Program-made: the position numbers and the translations under genes
The notes under the pieces: generated by a model
Database searches by the model: none
The model's input: the letters and a program-made list of their open reading frames with translations, nothing else
Told to the model about the DNA's origin: nothing
Origin: CAYLHS01 sp964496205
GTDB taxonomy: Bacteria; Actinomycetota; Acidimicrobiia; Spongiisociales; UBA4744
NCBI GenBank assembly: GCA_964496205.1
Contig: CAZBXV010000011.1
Location: 1-54,488, forward strand
Direction: 5' to 3'
DNA: 54,488 bases
Shown here: one piece after another, positions 40,564-48,800 of the stretch
Layout: the number at the start of each line of letters is the position of its first letter
Numbering within the stretch: the stretch's first letter is position 1

Positions 40564-41277
40564 ATGAAAGAGTTCCAGAGTCTCGCGGATCTTCTCGACC
40601 TTCAACGGGTCGACTCCGAGATCGATCGACTGCTCGAAACGCGGGCCTCCCTCCCGGAACTCGAACTGTATCGCCGCGCACACGTTCGTGCCGAAGCAGT
40701 TCGCGTCGATCTCGCCGATAGGCAGCGTGCCCTGAGAGAGGTCGAACTGGACGTCGATCGGGCGAACGGTGAACTCGAGATCGCTGAGACGAAAGTCGTC
40801 CAGCAAGAGCGAAGGTTGTACGCCGGTGGTATGAGTGCGAAAGAGACCGAGAATCTGCGGCTCGATGTCGAAAGCCTTCGGCGGAGAGTGCGGGAGACAG
40901 AAGACTCGGTCATCGACCTACTCCAGCGTCGTGAGACGCTCGAAGGAGAGGTGGCTTCGATCCAGGAGAACCTGGCCGGGCTGGAGAGTGAAGAGACCCG
41001 ACTCAGTGGTCTCATCAAGGAGGCGTGGCGGGGAATCGACTCGGATCTCGCACGCCACGAGGAACGGAAGAGTGCAGCCGTCGAACTCGTTCCGTCCGAC
41101 CTCCTGGATCTCTACGAAGACCTGAGGGAACGCAAGGAAGGTGTCGCGGTCGGTCGGCTGGACGAAACCGGGATGTGCGGCGGATGTCACTTGAAGCTGT
41201 CGGCCGCCGAACGGCGTCAAGCCCTCGCCGAGGATCCTCCACGCTGTATTCACTGCCGCAGAATCCTGGTTCCATAG
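40564..41277 (+). CDS. Coiled-coil zinc-ribbon protein (C4-type, CdsZ/zf-RING_7 family)
   Basis: This 237-residue protein is mostly a long helical hairpin coiled coil (about residues 10-185) followed by a zinc ribbon with CGGC and CIHC cysteine pairs near the C-terminus. This is the conserved layout of the former DUF164 family, found widely in bacteria. The family is associated with nucleic-acid or secretion-related functions in different lineages, but no role can be assigned here. Confidence 0.88.
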   Translation: MKEFQSLADLLDLQRVDSEIDRLLETRASLPELELYRRAHVRAEAVRVDLADRQRALREVELDVDRANGELEIAETKVVQQERRLYAGGMSAKETENLRLDVESLRRRVRETEDSVIDLLQRRETLEGEVASIQENLAGLESEETRLSGLIKEAWRGIDSDLARHEERKSAAVELVPSDLLDLYEDLRERKEGVAVGRLDETGMCGGCHLKLSAAERRQALAEDPPRCIHCRRILVP

Positions 41278-41312
41278 GCCGCGGTCCCACCTGGACGGAC
41301 CGCATCTGGAGG

Positions 41313-41318
41313 TATCGT
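41313..41318 (+). promoter_or_regulatory. Putative leaderless promoter for the lipoprotein gene
   Basis: TATCGT lies 7 nt before ATG 41326, with a weak -35-like CTGGAC at 41291-41296, 16 nt upstream of it. No Shine-Dalgarno sequence is present. Confidence 0.6.
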
Positions 41319-41325
41319 CAAACCG

Positions 41326-42018
41326 ATGGTTCGCATCCTGGTCATGAGCTTGATTCTGTCGGTGGTAGTGACGGGGTGCGCGTCAGGATCGGTTCCGACG
41401 TCTACCACCCAGCACGTACAGCTCGGTGCGGAGACCCCATCAGATGCACTCCGGACGCTCCTCGACGCGGTTGAAGAAGGCGATGTGGCCACGGCGGCGA
41501 CCGTTACGATCGGCGAGCAGGTGGCGCTGCTCGTAGCACTGGACGACGGGACGGCCTCCGAAGCCGCCTCCTACCTCGCGGATGGGATTCCGGAAGAGTC
41601 CTTGGAGATGTTCTGGTCGGGCTTCAAAGAAGCCTACGTTGCCAGCTTCGGCGAGGACGTCTCGGACATGCTGATTGCCGACGGCAACCGGGTCACGATC
41701 GACCTGGTTCGCTTTGCCCTGGTCGACGTTGCGCTTCGCAAGACGAGTGGAAGAACCAAATGGATAGCGCGAATGAACGACGATGGACGGTGGGTCGTCG
41801 ACCTGTTTGCCACGTTCTCCTCGACATTCGCACAGCCCTTGAGATTGTGGCTCACCACCATGCCCGACTCGGACGATGCAGTGGCTGTCCGCAAGGCGAT
41901 CGCCGCGCAGCGGCCAAGCCTTCTGGCTGCGCTCCAACAGCAGCCATTGGGAACGATGACCGCGGGAACCGCCGAACAGATACGGGCCTTGATGTCCGAC
42001 GTCGGAGCCGGAGGGTGA
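41326..42018 (+). CDS. Hypothetical lipoprotein
   Basis: This 230-residue protein has a lipoprotein signal ending in VVVTGCASG (Cys18), a short Ser/Thr linker and a mixed alpha/beta domain starting at TPSDALRTLLDAVEEGDVATAA, which resembles small NTF2-like or DUF4878-type extracytoplasmic domains. No catalytic motif is visible. It should be anchored to the outside of the membrane. Its 3' end is 13 bases from the converging DUF1876 gene. Confidence 0.75.
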   Translation: MVRILVMSLILSVVVTGCASGSVPTSTTQHVQLGAETPSDALRTLLDAVEEGDVATAATVTIGEQVALLVALDDGTASEAASYLADGIPEESLEMFWSGFKEAYVASFGEDVSDMLIADGNRVTIDLVRFALVDVALRKTSGRTKWIARMNDDGRWVVDLFATFSSTFAQPLRLWLTTMPDSDDAVAVRKAIAAQRPSLLAALQQQPLGTMTAGTAEQIRALMSDVGAGG

Positions 42019-42031
42019 GACGAGGACCGGC

Positions 42032-42268
42032 TTATAGAAGCTCGCTGATGCGCTCCTGTGCGGCCTCCATGACCTGGGCGGTCAGTGACCCGAGTGCGCG
42101 GGCGATGGCGAGCTCTTCTCCGAGTACCGGCATCAACGGGTCGTCAGGGTTGCGACGGGCCTTCCCGTAGGACTCGAATCGGTCACCGTGAATGTCGAGC
42201 CTGGCGTGAGCTGTGGTTTCAAGCTCGTCTTCGTCGATCTGAAGGCTGACGTGCACATTGCGCCGCAT
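42032..42268 (-). CDS. DUF1876 domain protein
   Basis: This 78-residue protein fits the small actinobacterial DUF1876 family, with GKARRNPDDPLMPVLGEELAIARAL as the signature segment. GGAGGT lies 6 bases before ATG 42268, which decides the start. The family has a double-stranded-RNA-binding-like fold, but its function is unknown. Confidence 0.88.
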   Translation of the reverse strand: MRRNVHVSLQIDEDELETTAHARLDIHGDRFESYGKARRNPDDPLMPVLGEELAIARALGSLTAQVMEAAQERISELL

Positions 42269-42332
42269 CGGCGGACCTCCCTCGTCAGCATCGTGCGAGG
42301 ACCTCGCTCGCGCCGTAAGAGGGCGTAAGACC

Positions 42333-43346
42333 CTACGGCTGGGGCCGACCGGACCTTTGGGCTCCTGCACGGCGCAGGATGGGAAGCACTTCGTGACCGA
42401 GCATGTCGATGAGCGAGGTTTGGTCGAGGGAGGTCATTTGGAGCGTCACGACATCCGCTTCGAGGTCGGCCACGAGTGGAAGGTAGGCGGCGATCACCTC
42501 ATCCGGTGTAGCGGCGATCGTGTAGTTGGCGAGCACGTCTTCGCGATCGAGGGTGTCTGCGCGTTCACGAAGAACCTGGGGGTCGGTTGCCTCGAGGCGT
42601 CCGGGAGCCCGGAGACCCCGCCATGAAGACAAGGCGCGCCACGCGGCGTCGTGATCCTTGGCGAAGATCACCCATCTCGTCGCGACCACGACGGGGGGAG
42701 CGTGCCCCTCGGACGCGGCCGTTGCCCGAGCCGGTTCAACGACCCTTTCTCTGGTCACGGCCGGATCCTTCACCGATGTGATGATTCCTTGTGCCTTTTT
42801 GGCGGCGAGGCGGGCCGACTTGGGGCCGCCTGCGGCGAGCCAGATCGGGACCGGTCCGATGGGAGGGCTGTACAGCTTCGCCGTCGAGGTTGTGTAGAAG
42901 CGGCCCTCGAATGAGAGCTTCTCGCCGTCGAGGAGACGCCGCATGATCTGGAGGGCCTCTTCCATCCGCTCCGCACGCTCTGCGTAAGCCGGGAACTCAT
43001 AGCCGAGAGGGCCCTCGTTGAGGTTCTCGCCGGTCCCCACGCCAAGGGCAAACCTGCCTCCCGAGAGCCGATCGAGTGTGGCTGCGGCTTGAGCGACGAC
43101 CGCGGGGTGAAACCTCCAGAGCGGTGTGGTGACAGCCGTGGCGAGACCGAGCGTATCCGTCACGGCTGCCATCGCGCCGATGGTCGAGAACGCAAAGCCC
43201 GATGCTGACGTGTCGTCGACCCATGGATGGAAGTGCTCCGAAACGAGGGCGAGATCGAATCCGGCAGCCTCAGCGAGGCGGGCGTGCTCGACGAGGACTT
43301 CAGGGTGCCATTGCTCGTGTCCACAGAAATACGCGAAACGGGTCAT
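42333..43346 (-). CDS. LLM class F420-dependent oxidoreductase
   Basis: This 337-residue luciferase-like TIM-barrel protein has ARLAEAAGFDLALVSEHFHPWVD, the GVGTGENLNEGPLG segment and ERMEEALQIMRRLLDGE. These match the F420-dependent G6PDH-like (TIGR03557-type) subfamily. It would use reduced or oxidised coenzyme F420 to oxidise or reduce an unknown substrate. ATG 43346 has a TAGCCT leaderless element 6 nt upstream. Confidence 0.9.
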   Translation of the reverse strand: MTRFAYFCGHEQWHPEVLVEHARLAEAAGFDLALVSEHFHPWVDDTSASGFAFSTIGAMAAVTDTLGLATAVTTPLWRFHPAVVAQAAATLDRLSGGRFALGVGTGENLNEGPLGYEFPAYAERAERMEEALQIMRRLLDGEKLSFEGRFYTTSTAKLYSPPIGPVPIWLAAGGPKSARLAAKKAQGIITSVKDPAVTRERVVEPARATAASEGHAPPVVVATRWVIFAKDHDAAWRALSSWRGLRAPGRLEATDPQVLRERADTLDREDVLANYTIAATPDEVIAAYLPLVADLEADVVTLQMTSLDQTSLIDMLGHEVLPILRRAGAQRSGRPQP

Positions 43347-43352
43347 GGACAG

Positions 43353-43358
43353 AGGCTA
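43353..43358 (-). promoter_or_regulatory. Putative leaderless -10 element for the LLM oxidoreductase gene
   Basis: On the minus strand TAGCCT lies 6 nt before ATG 43346, with no Shine-Dalgarno sequence. Confidence 0.6.
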
Positions 43359-43407
43359 GTGATGTTGTTCTGAGCCTTGAGATGTGGATCCTGGGCGGGA
43401 AGCCGGC

Positions 43408-43456
43408 TCTGGGAGTCGTGGGAGATTCCGAACCTACTCACGACTCAGAACCCAGA
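43408..43456. promoter_or_regulatory. Long inverted repeat in a divergent promoter region
   Basis: TCTGGGAGTCGTG (43408-43420) pairs with CACGACTC (43439-43446) and, across a 4-nt bulge, CCCAGA (43451-43456). It lies between divergent genes and could be an operator or a transcribed hairpin. Confidence 0.45.
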
Positions 43457-43491
43457 CCCGCTTGGATCCCTGGTCGATGGCGTTCAAGCGT

Positions 43492-43497
43492 TAGTGT
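43492..43497 (+). promoter_or_regulatory. Putative leaderless -10 element for the ADP-forming synthetase gene
   Basis: TAGTGT lies 6 nt before GTG 43504. No Shine-Dalgarno sequence is visible. Confidence 0.6.
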
Positions 43498-43503
43498 CGT
43501 CTC

Positions 43504-45522
43504 GTGACACTTCGGTCGTTCTTCGAACCGAGGGGCATCGTGTTGATCGGTGCCACGAGTGACCCTGCGAAACTCGGGTACGGTGTCGCAGCGAATCTGC
43601 GTATGTTTCCTGGCCCGGTCCATTATCTCGGCCGGGAGGCAGGTGTGATGTTCGACACACCGATTGTCACCAGTCTCGACGAGATCCCTGACCCGGTCGA
43701 TCTCGCCATCCTGCTGATCCCTGCCGGTTCTGTGCCCGGTGTCCTCGAGGACTGCGGGAGACGAGGGATCAGATCCGCGGTGATCGCCTCAGGGGGCTTT
43801 CGCGAAATCGGCGGGGCGGGCGTCGAAATCGAGGCAGCGAGTGTCGAGATCGCCAAGCGCTATGGCATCAGGCTGCTTGGTCCCAACTGCATTGGTGTGA
43901 TCGACACGCACGTGCCACTGGACACGACCTTCCTGACACCATCGGGCGCGCCCGAAGGCTCGATCGCGTTCCTCAGCCATAGTGGCGCGCTGTGTGCCGC
44001 CGTGATCGACTGGGCACGGGACGAAGGCTTTGGTTTCTCGCGCATTGTGAGCCTTGGCAACCAGGCCGATCTCACCGAAACCGATCTGCTCCCCGAAGTC
44101 GCCTCCGATCCTGAAACAGCAGCCATTGCGATGTACCTCGAAGGCATTGGCGATGGAAGAAGGTTCGTCGAGGTCGCCGAGGGGATTGGTGTTCCGATTG
44201 TTGTCCTCAAGGCCGGACGATTCGATGCTGGACGCGACGCTGCTGCGAGCCACACGGGGGCTCTGGCCGGCGGCGAAGCGGCTTTTGATGCGGCCTTCCG
44301 GAGAGCAGGCGTGGTGCGAGCATCGTCCACGAAGGAGATGTTCGACTGGGCTCGAACACTTGAGACAGTCTCTCCGATGCACGGGACGCATGTCGCTGTC
44401 GTCACGAACGCCGGCGGTCCCGGCGTCTTGGCTGCCGATGCGGTCGAAGAGAACGGGTTGGAGATGGCCTATCTGTCCGAAGAAACGCTGCACGAGCTTC
44501 GGAACCTTCTACCGCCGGTCGCCGGGCTGGGCAACCCTGTCGACATGCTGGCGTCAGCCGGTCCCGATACCTATGCGAGGACTCTTGCGCTTGTGCTGGC
44601 CGATGACAATGTCGACGCGGCCATCGTGATCGTTCCCCCGCCACCTCGCTCTCGAACCGAGGACGTGGTCGATGCCGTCGTTTTGGTCAAAACCGGCAAG
44701 CCTGTGCTTCTGGTGTTGATGGGAGGGCCGGAAACGTCCGGTGCAGTGCGGCACGCGTTGGCCGCCGGTGTGCCGTGGTTCCGATTCCCTGGGGAGGCGG
44801 CGGGCGCTCTGGGTGCGCTGTATCGACACTCCAGTTGGGAGCGTCACTCCCGAAGCAGTCCGGTCATGGCCGGCCCGTGCGACATGCCGGACGTCGACGG
44901 ATGGCTCGACCAGGAGTCTGCGTTGGCCGTGATCCAAGCCGCAGGGGTGGCGGCTGTTCCGACCATCTTCGCCTCGGATGCGGCCGGTGCGGTCGCGGCA
45001 GCATCGTCGATGGGCTATCCGGTTGTCGTCAAGGCCGATGTGGAGGGGCTGATTCACAAGTCTCGGGCTGGTGGCGTGGCGATCGGTCTTCGGAACGAAG
45101 ACGAGGTACGGCAGGAGATGGCAGGCATGACTGCTCGTCTCGACTCTCTGAGGGGAGTCGTTGTCCAATCGATGATCGACCATGACGACGAGGTCGTCGT
45201 CGGTGCGATTCGGGATGCTCGTTTCGGAGCTCTCGTCATGTTCGGCTCGGGGGGCGTCGATGTGGAGCGGACGTCGGATGTGGCGTTCGCGCTTGCTCCT
45301 ATCACGCGTGAGGACATCTCATACCTGTTTGACCAAACCGAGGCCGGTCGGCGCCTTTCGCCGATACAGAGGGATCTGGTGAGTGATGTCATCGTGCGTA
45401 TCGGGGTGTTCGCTGACGCGTACTCGGAAATCCGCGAGTTGGAAATCAACCCGCTCGTCGTGTCCGAAGACCATGTCATCGCAGTCGACGCCCGCGTACT
45501 AAGGTCTGGAGCGCTCGGGTAG
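43504..45522 (+). CDS. ADP-forming acetate/acyl-CoA synthetase (fused alpha-beta)
   Basis: This 672-residue protein combines a CoA-binding domain (GIVLIGATSDPAKLGYGVAANL), a succinyl-CoA ligase-like flavodoxin domain with the likely phospho-histidine in AAASHTGALAGGE, and a C-terminal ATP-grasp domain (GYPVVVKADVEGLIHKSRAGGV). Family members interconvert acyl-CoA, ADP and phosphate with free acid, ATP and CoA, but some paralogues are protein acetyltransferases; no GNAT domain is present here. The substrate range is unknown. It runs into the promoter of ftsH, which starts 12 bases after its stop. Confidence 0.9.
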   Translation: MTLRSFFEPRGIVLIGATSDPAKLGYGVAANLRMFPGPVHYLGREAGVMFDTPIVTSLDEIPDPVDLAILLIPAGSVPGVLEDCGRRGIRSAVIASGGFREIGGAGVEIEAASVEIAKRYGIRLLGPNCIGVIDTHVPLDTTFLTPSGAPEGSIAFLSHSGALCAAVIDWARDEGFGFSRIVSLGNQADLTETDLLPEVASDPETAAIAMYLEGIGDGRRFVEVAEGIGVPIVVLKAGRFDAGRDAAASHTGALAGGEAAFDAAFRRAGVVRASSTKEMFDWARTLETVSPMHGTHVAVVTNAGGPGVLAADAVEENGLEMAYLSEETLHELRNLLPPVAGLGNPVDMLASAGPDTYARTLALVLADDNVDAAIVIVPPPPRSRTEDVVDAVVLVKTGKPVLLVLMGGPETSGAVRHALAAGVPWFRFPGEAAGALGALYRHSSWERHSRSSPVMAGPCDMPDVDGWLDQESALAVIQAAGVAAVPTIFASDAAGAVAAASSMGYPVVVKADVEGLIHKSRAGGVAIGLRNEDEVRQEMAGMTARLDSLRGVVVQSMIDHDDEVVVGAIRDARFGALVMFGSGGVDVERTSDVAFALAPITREDISYLFDQTEAGRRLSPIQRDLVSDVIVRIGVFADAYSEIRELEINPLVVSEDHVIAVDARVLRSGALG

Positions 45523-45525
45523 CAT
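45520..45525 (+). promoter_or_regulatory. Putative near-leaderless -10 element for ftsH
   Basis: TAGCAT lies 8 nt before ATG 45534 and overlaps the stop codon region of the upstream synthetase gene. No Shine-Dalgarno sequence is present. Confidence 0.55.
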
Positions 45526-45533
45526 CTCCCTGC

Positions 45534-47504
45534 ATGGACCCCCAACAGCCACCCAAGTTCCCCTGGAGTCCCCGAGGGCAGAAGAGTCCCGGCGACGGAA
45601 CACCTCAACGGCCGAAGATCTCGAAGCTCTGGTGGATCCTTCTGGGTCTTCTCCTCGTGTGGAATCTCGTCACCTGGCTCGACCTGACCAGCAAAGAGAC
45701 GCAGATCTCATACTCCGGTTTCCTCCAGCAGGTCACGCTCGACAACGTCGAGCACGTTCAGATCAAAGGCGATGCGATCACGGGAACGTTCGTCAGCCCG
45801 GTCACCCTCGCGCAGGTCGAAGCGGAGGACGGTGTTACGACCACTACGGCCGCAACGGGAACAACCACCACGACGTCCACGATCACGTTCACGGAGTTCA
45901 AGACGACGTTTCCCGAGACGGTCGGTGATCCATCATTGATCGGCTTGCTGACGGCCCATGGGGTCGTCGTGGACGCCCAGTCGGCCAGCACCTCATGGGT
46001 GGGTGTGGTGTTCGACATTCTGTCACTCGTCTTTCTGGTCGGTCTCGTGTGGTGGTTGGGCAAGAGGATGATGCAGGGCCAGTCCGGGATGATGAGCTTC
46101 GCGAAGAGCAAGGCCCGCGAGTACACGACCGAACGCCCCAAGACGTCGTTCGAAGATGTAGCAGGGGCGGAGGAGGCGAAGACGGAGCTTCGGCAGGTTG
46201 TCGAATTCCTCAAGGAGCCAGGGAAGTTCCACAAACTCGGAGCTCGTCTCCCTCGTGGATTCCTGCTCGTCGGCCCGCCAGGGACCGGCAAAACGCTGCT
46301 CGCGAGAGCGGTTGCCGGCGAGGCGTCCGTGCCCTTTCTCGATATCAGTGCCTCGGAGTTCGTCGAGATGTTCGTCGGTGTGGGTGCGAGCCGAGTCAGG
46401 GACCTTTTCGAGAAGGCCAAACAGGTGTCTCCCGCCATCGTGTTCATCGACGAACTGGATGCCGTCGCTCGGCGGAGAGGGGCGGGGCTCGGAACGGTCA
46501 ACGATGAACGAGAACAGACTCTCAATCAGCTTCTCACCGTCATGGATGGATTCGACGAGCGGGAGAGTGTGATCGTCTTGGCGGCGACCAACCGCCCAGA
46601 TGTGCTCGATCCGGCTCTCCTGCGGCCAGGCCGTTTTGACCGTCAGATCGTCGTGCCGCTGCCTGATCGGAAGGGCCGCGCCGGCATCCTGCGCATCCAC
46701 ACGGCCAATCTCCATCTCGATCCAGATGTCAACCTCGACAAGCTCGCCGCACGCACAATGGGGCTCAGCGGCGCCGACCTCGCGAACATCGCCAACGAGG
46801 CGGCGCTGGCAGCGGCAGAACGGGACGCCGACTCGGTGAGCGCCGCCGACTTCGCAACGGCGATCGACAAGGTGACGTTGGGGGCGGAACGGCACACGCC
46901 GATGACCGACGAGGATCGGAAGATCGTCGCGTATCACGAGTCGGGGCACACACTGGTTGCCTGGTACTCGAAGCTGGCCGATCCTGTCGACAAGGTCACG
47001 ATCATTCCGCACGGGATGGCCCTCGGTGTGACTGAACAGCTTCCCGCCGAGGAGCGCGTCAACTACAGCAGGGACTATCTGCGGACCAGGATCGCCGTGA
47101 TGCTCGGGGGACGCTCTTCTGAGGAGATCGTGTTCGGTGATTTCACGACCGGTGCCGAGTCCGACATCGTGCAGGCCACGAAACTCGCGCGCAGGATGGT
47201 GACCCGGTGGGGTATGGGCAGCTTCGGTCCGCTGTCCCTGGACGGTGACGAAGATCAGCCGTTTCTCGGATTCGAGATGGCGCAGGGGCGGAACGTCAGT
47301 GAGGCAACCCAGTCGCAGATCGACCAGGATGTCAAACAGATCATCGAGGATCAGCACGCAGCGGCGCGCTCGATTCTGGAGACACACAGAGCCGAACTGG
47401 ATCGCCTCGTCTCGATGTTGATCGAAACCGAAACCGTGGAGGCCTACGAGCTTCGGCAGGTTCTCGGTGAGCCGGCTTTCTCGGAAGGGCCGAAAGAGGA
47501 GTAG
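45534..47504 (+). CDS. ftsH: ATP-dependent zinc metalloprotease FtsH
   Basis: This 656-residue membrane protease has an N-terminal helix (LWWILLGLLLVWNLVTWL), an extracytoplasmic domain containing a Thr-rich insert (TTTTAATGTTTTTS), a second helix, an AAA+ domain with Walker A GPPGTGKT, Walker B IVFIDELDA and the second-region-of-homology arginine segment, then the zinc site HESGH. It degrades misassembled membrane and regulatory proteins. The Thr-rich insert in the external domain is unlike E. coli FtsH. The cyclopropane synthase gene follows 3 bases after the stop. Confidence 0.97.
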   Translation: MDPQQPPKFPWSPRGQKSPGDGTPQRPKISKLWWILLGLLLVWNLVTWLDLTSKETQISYSGFLQQVTLDNVEHVQIKGDAITGTFVSPVTLAQVEAEDGVTTTTAATGTTTTTSTITFTEFKTTFPETVGDPSLIGLLTAHGVVVDAQSASTSWVGVVFDILSLVFLVGLVWWLGKRMMQGQSGMMSFAKSKAREYTTERPKTSFEDVAGAEEAKTELRQVVEFLKEPGKFHKLGARLPRGFLLVGPPGTGKTLLARAVAGEASVPFLDISASEFVEMFVGVGASRVRDLFEKAKQVSPAIVFIDELDAVARRRGAGLGTVNDEREQTLNQLLTVMDGFDERESVIVLAATNRPDVLDPALLRPGRFDRQIVVPLPDRKGRAGILRIHTANLHLDPDVNLDKLAARTMGLSGADLANIANEAALAAAERDADSVSAADFATAIDKVTLGAERHTPMTDEDRKIVAYHESGHTLVAWYSKLADPVDKVTIIPHGMALGVTEQLPAEERVNYSRDYLRTRIAVMLGGRSSEEIVFGDFTTGAESDIVQATKLARRMVTRWGMGSFGPLSLDGDEDQPFLGFEMAQGRNVSEATQSQIDQDVKQIIEDQHAAARSILETHRAELDRLVSMLIETETVEAYELRQVLGEPAFSEGPKEE

Positions 47505-47507
47505 CGA

Positions 47508-48767
47508 ATGGATGCGGGCGACACGAGCCTCGAGATCATCGATCTCCTCTCGAGTCTCGGCGCCGATCCGCCCGCGTTTCGCCTTTGGGACGGTCGCACC
47601 GTCGGTCCGTCCGATGCTCGTGTGACGGTGGTGCTTCGACACCCGGGGGCGCTGAGAGCGTTGCTCCTTCCCCCACGGGACCTCACTGCGGGCGAGGCCT
47701 ACGTCTACGACGACGTGGACGTGGAGGGTGACATCTTCTCGCTCCTCGAGTACGGCTCCGGGCTCTTCGATGGCTCTAGGAAGCGATCATATGCGCTGAA
47801 GCTGTTCAGGCTCGCCAGGGCGCTGCCGAAGCAGTACAACCGTCAGAATCCCGATCGTCCATTCACCCCGGGCAGACTTCACTCGCTGCGTCGGGACCGC
47901 AGCGACATCCACTACCACTACGACGTTGGCAACGACTTCTATCGACTGTTCCTCGACGAGGCGATGGTGTACTCCAGTGGGGCGTTTCTCGATCCGAACG
48001 AGTCCTTGGGGGCTGCACAGCAGCGGAAGCTGGATCTCGTCTGTCGCAAGCTCGAGCTCCGCAAGGGGATGCGATTCCTGGACATCGGCGCCGGATGGGG
48101 TGCACTCGTGACCCATGCAGCGCGCGCCTACGGAGTTGAAGCCGTCGGCATCACCTTGTCGTCACAACAGGCCGCCTATGCACGGGATTCCGTGTCTCGC
48201 CTGGGGTTGACGGATCAAGTCACGATTCTCGAGCAGGACTACCGGAAGGTTCGGGGAAGCTTCGACGCGATCGCGTCGGTGGGGATGTTCGAACACGTCG
48301 GAAGGTCCAAGATGAAGACCTACTTCGGGAGGCTGCGCTCTCTGCTTACGGATGGGGGAGCGGTGCTCAACCATGGCATCGGAACACGGGAACGGAGCCG
48401 TCGGAGGCGCCGCCCCACGTTTGTGTCAACCTATGTGTTTCCAGACGGCGAACTGTTGACCGTCGACGAGGTGGTGGGAGTCGCCGAACGGGCCGGCTTC
48501 GAAGTTCGGGATATGGAATCACTCAGAACCTCGTATGCGCTCACCTTGCGCAGGTGGGTAGCCAACCTCGAGAAGAACAAACAAGCGGCGATCGCGGCCG
48601 CCGACGACCGGACGTACCGGATCTGGCGGACGTTCATGGCAGGTTCGGCGCTGTCGTTCGAGCATGCGCGGATCAGCGTCTACCAGCTCCTCCTCGCCGA
48701 TCCGGCCAGACCCTGGACGTACGGGCGGTCGTCGCTGATCGCTGTGGACGATCAGGAACGGGACTGA
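47508..48767 (+). CDS. Cyclopropane-fatty-acyl-phospholipid synthase-like methyltransferase
   Basis: This 419-residue protein has the CFA synthase pattern: HYHYDVGNDFYRLFLDEAMVYS, the SAM-binding motif FLDIGAGWGALVTHAA, GITLSSQQAAYA and SVGMFEHVG, with a C-terminal YALTLRRWVANLE. It transfers a methylene (or methyl) group from SAM to unsaturated phospholipid acyl chains. Related enzymes make 10-methyl branched lipids in Actinobacteria, so the exact product is open. Co-transcription with ftsH is likely because only 3 bases separate them. Confidence 0.9.
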   Translation: MDAGDTSLEIIDLLSSLGADPPAFRLWDGRTVGPSDARVTVVLRHPGALRALLLPPRDLTAGEAYVYDDVDVEGDIFSLLEYGSGLFDGSRKRSYALKLFRLARALPKQYNRQNPDRPFTPGRLHSLRRDRSDIHYHYDVGNDFYRLFLDEAMVYSSGAFLDPNESLGAAQQRKLDLVCRKLELRKGMRFLDIGAGWGALVTHAARAYGVEAVGITLSSQQAAYARDSVSRLGLTDQVTILEQDYRKVRGSFDAIASVGMFEHVGRSKMKTYFGRLRSLLTDGGAVLNHGIGTRERSRRRRRPTFVSTYVFPDGELLTVDEVVGVAERAGFEVRDMESLRTSYALTLRRWVANLEKNKQAAIAAADDRTYRIWRTFMAGSALSFEHARISVYQLLLADPARPWTYGRSSLIAVDDQERD

Positions 48768-48800
48768 TCTGGCGACCGCGGGGGCGCTCGAAGGCAGGCG

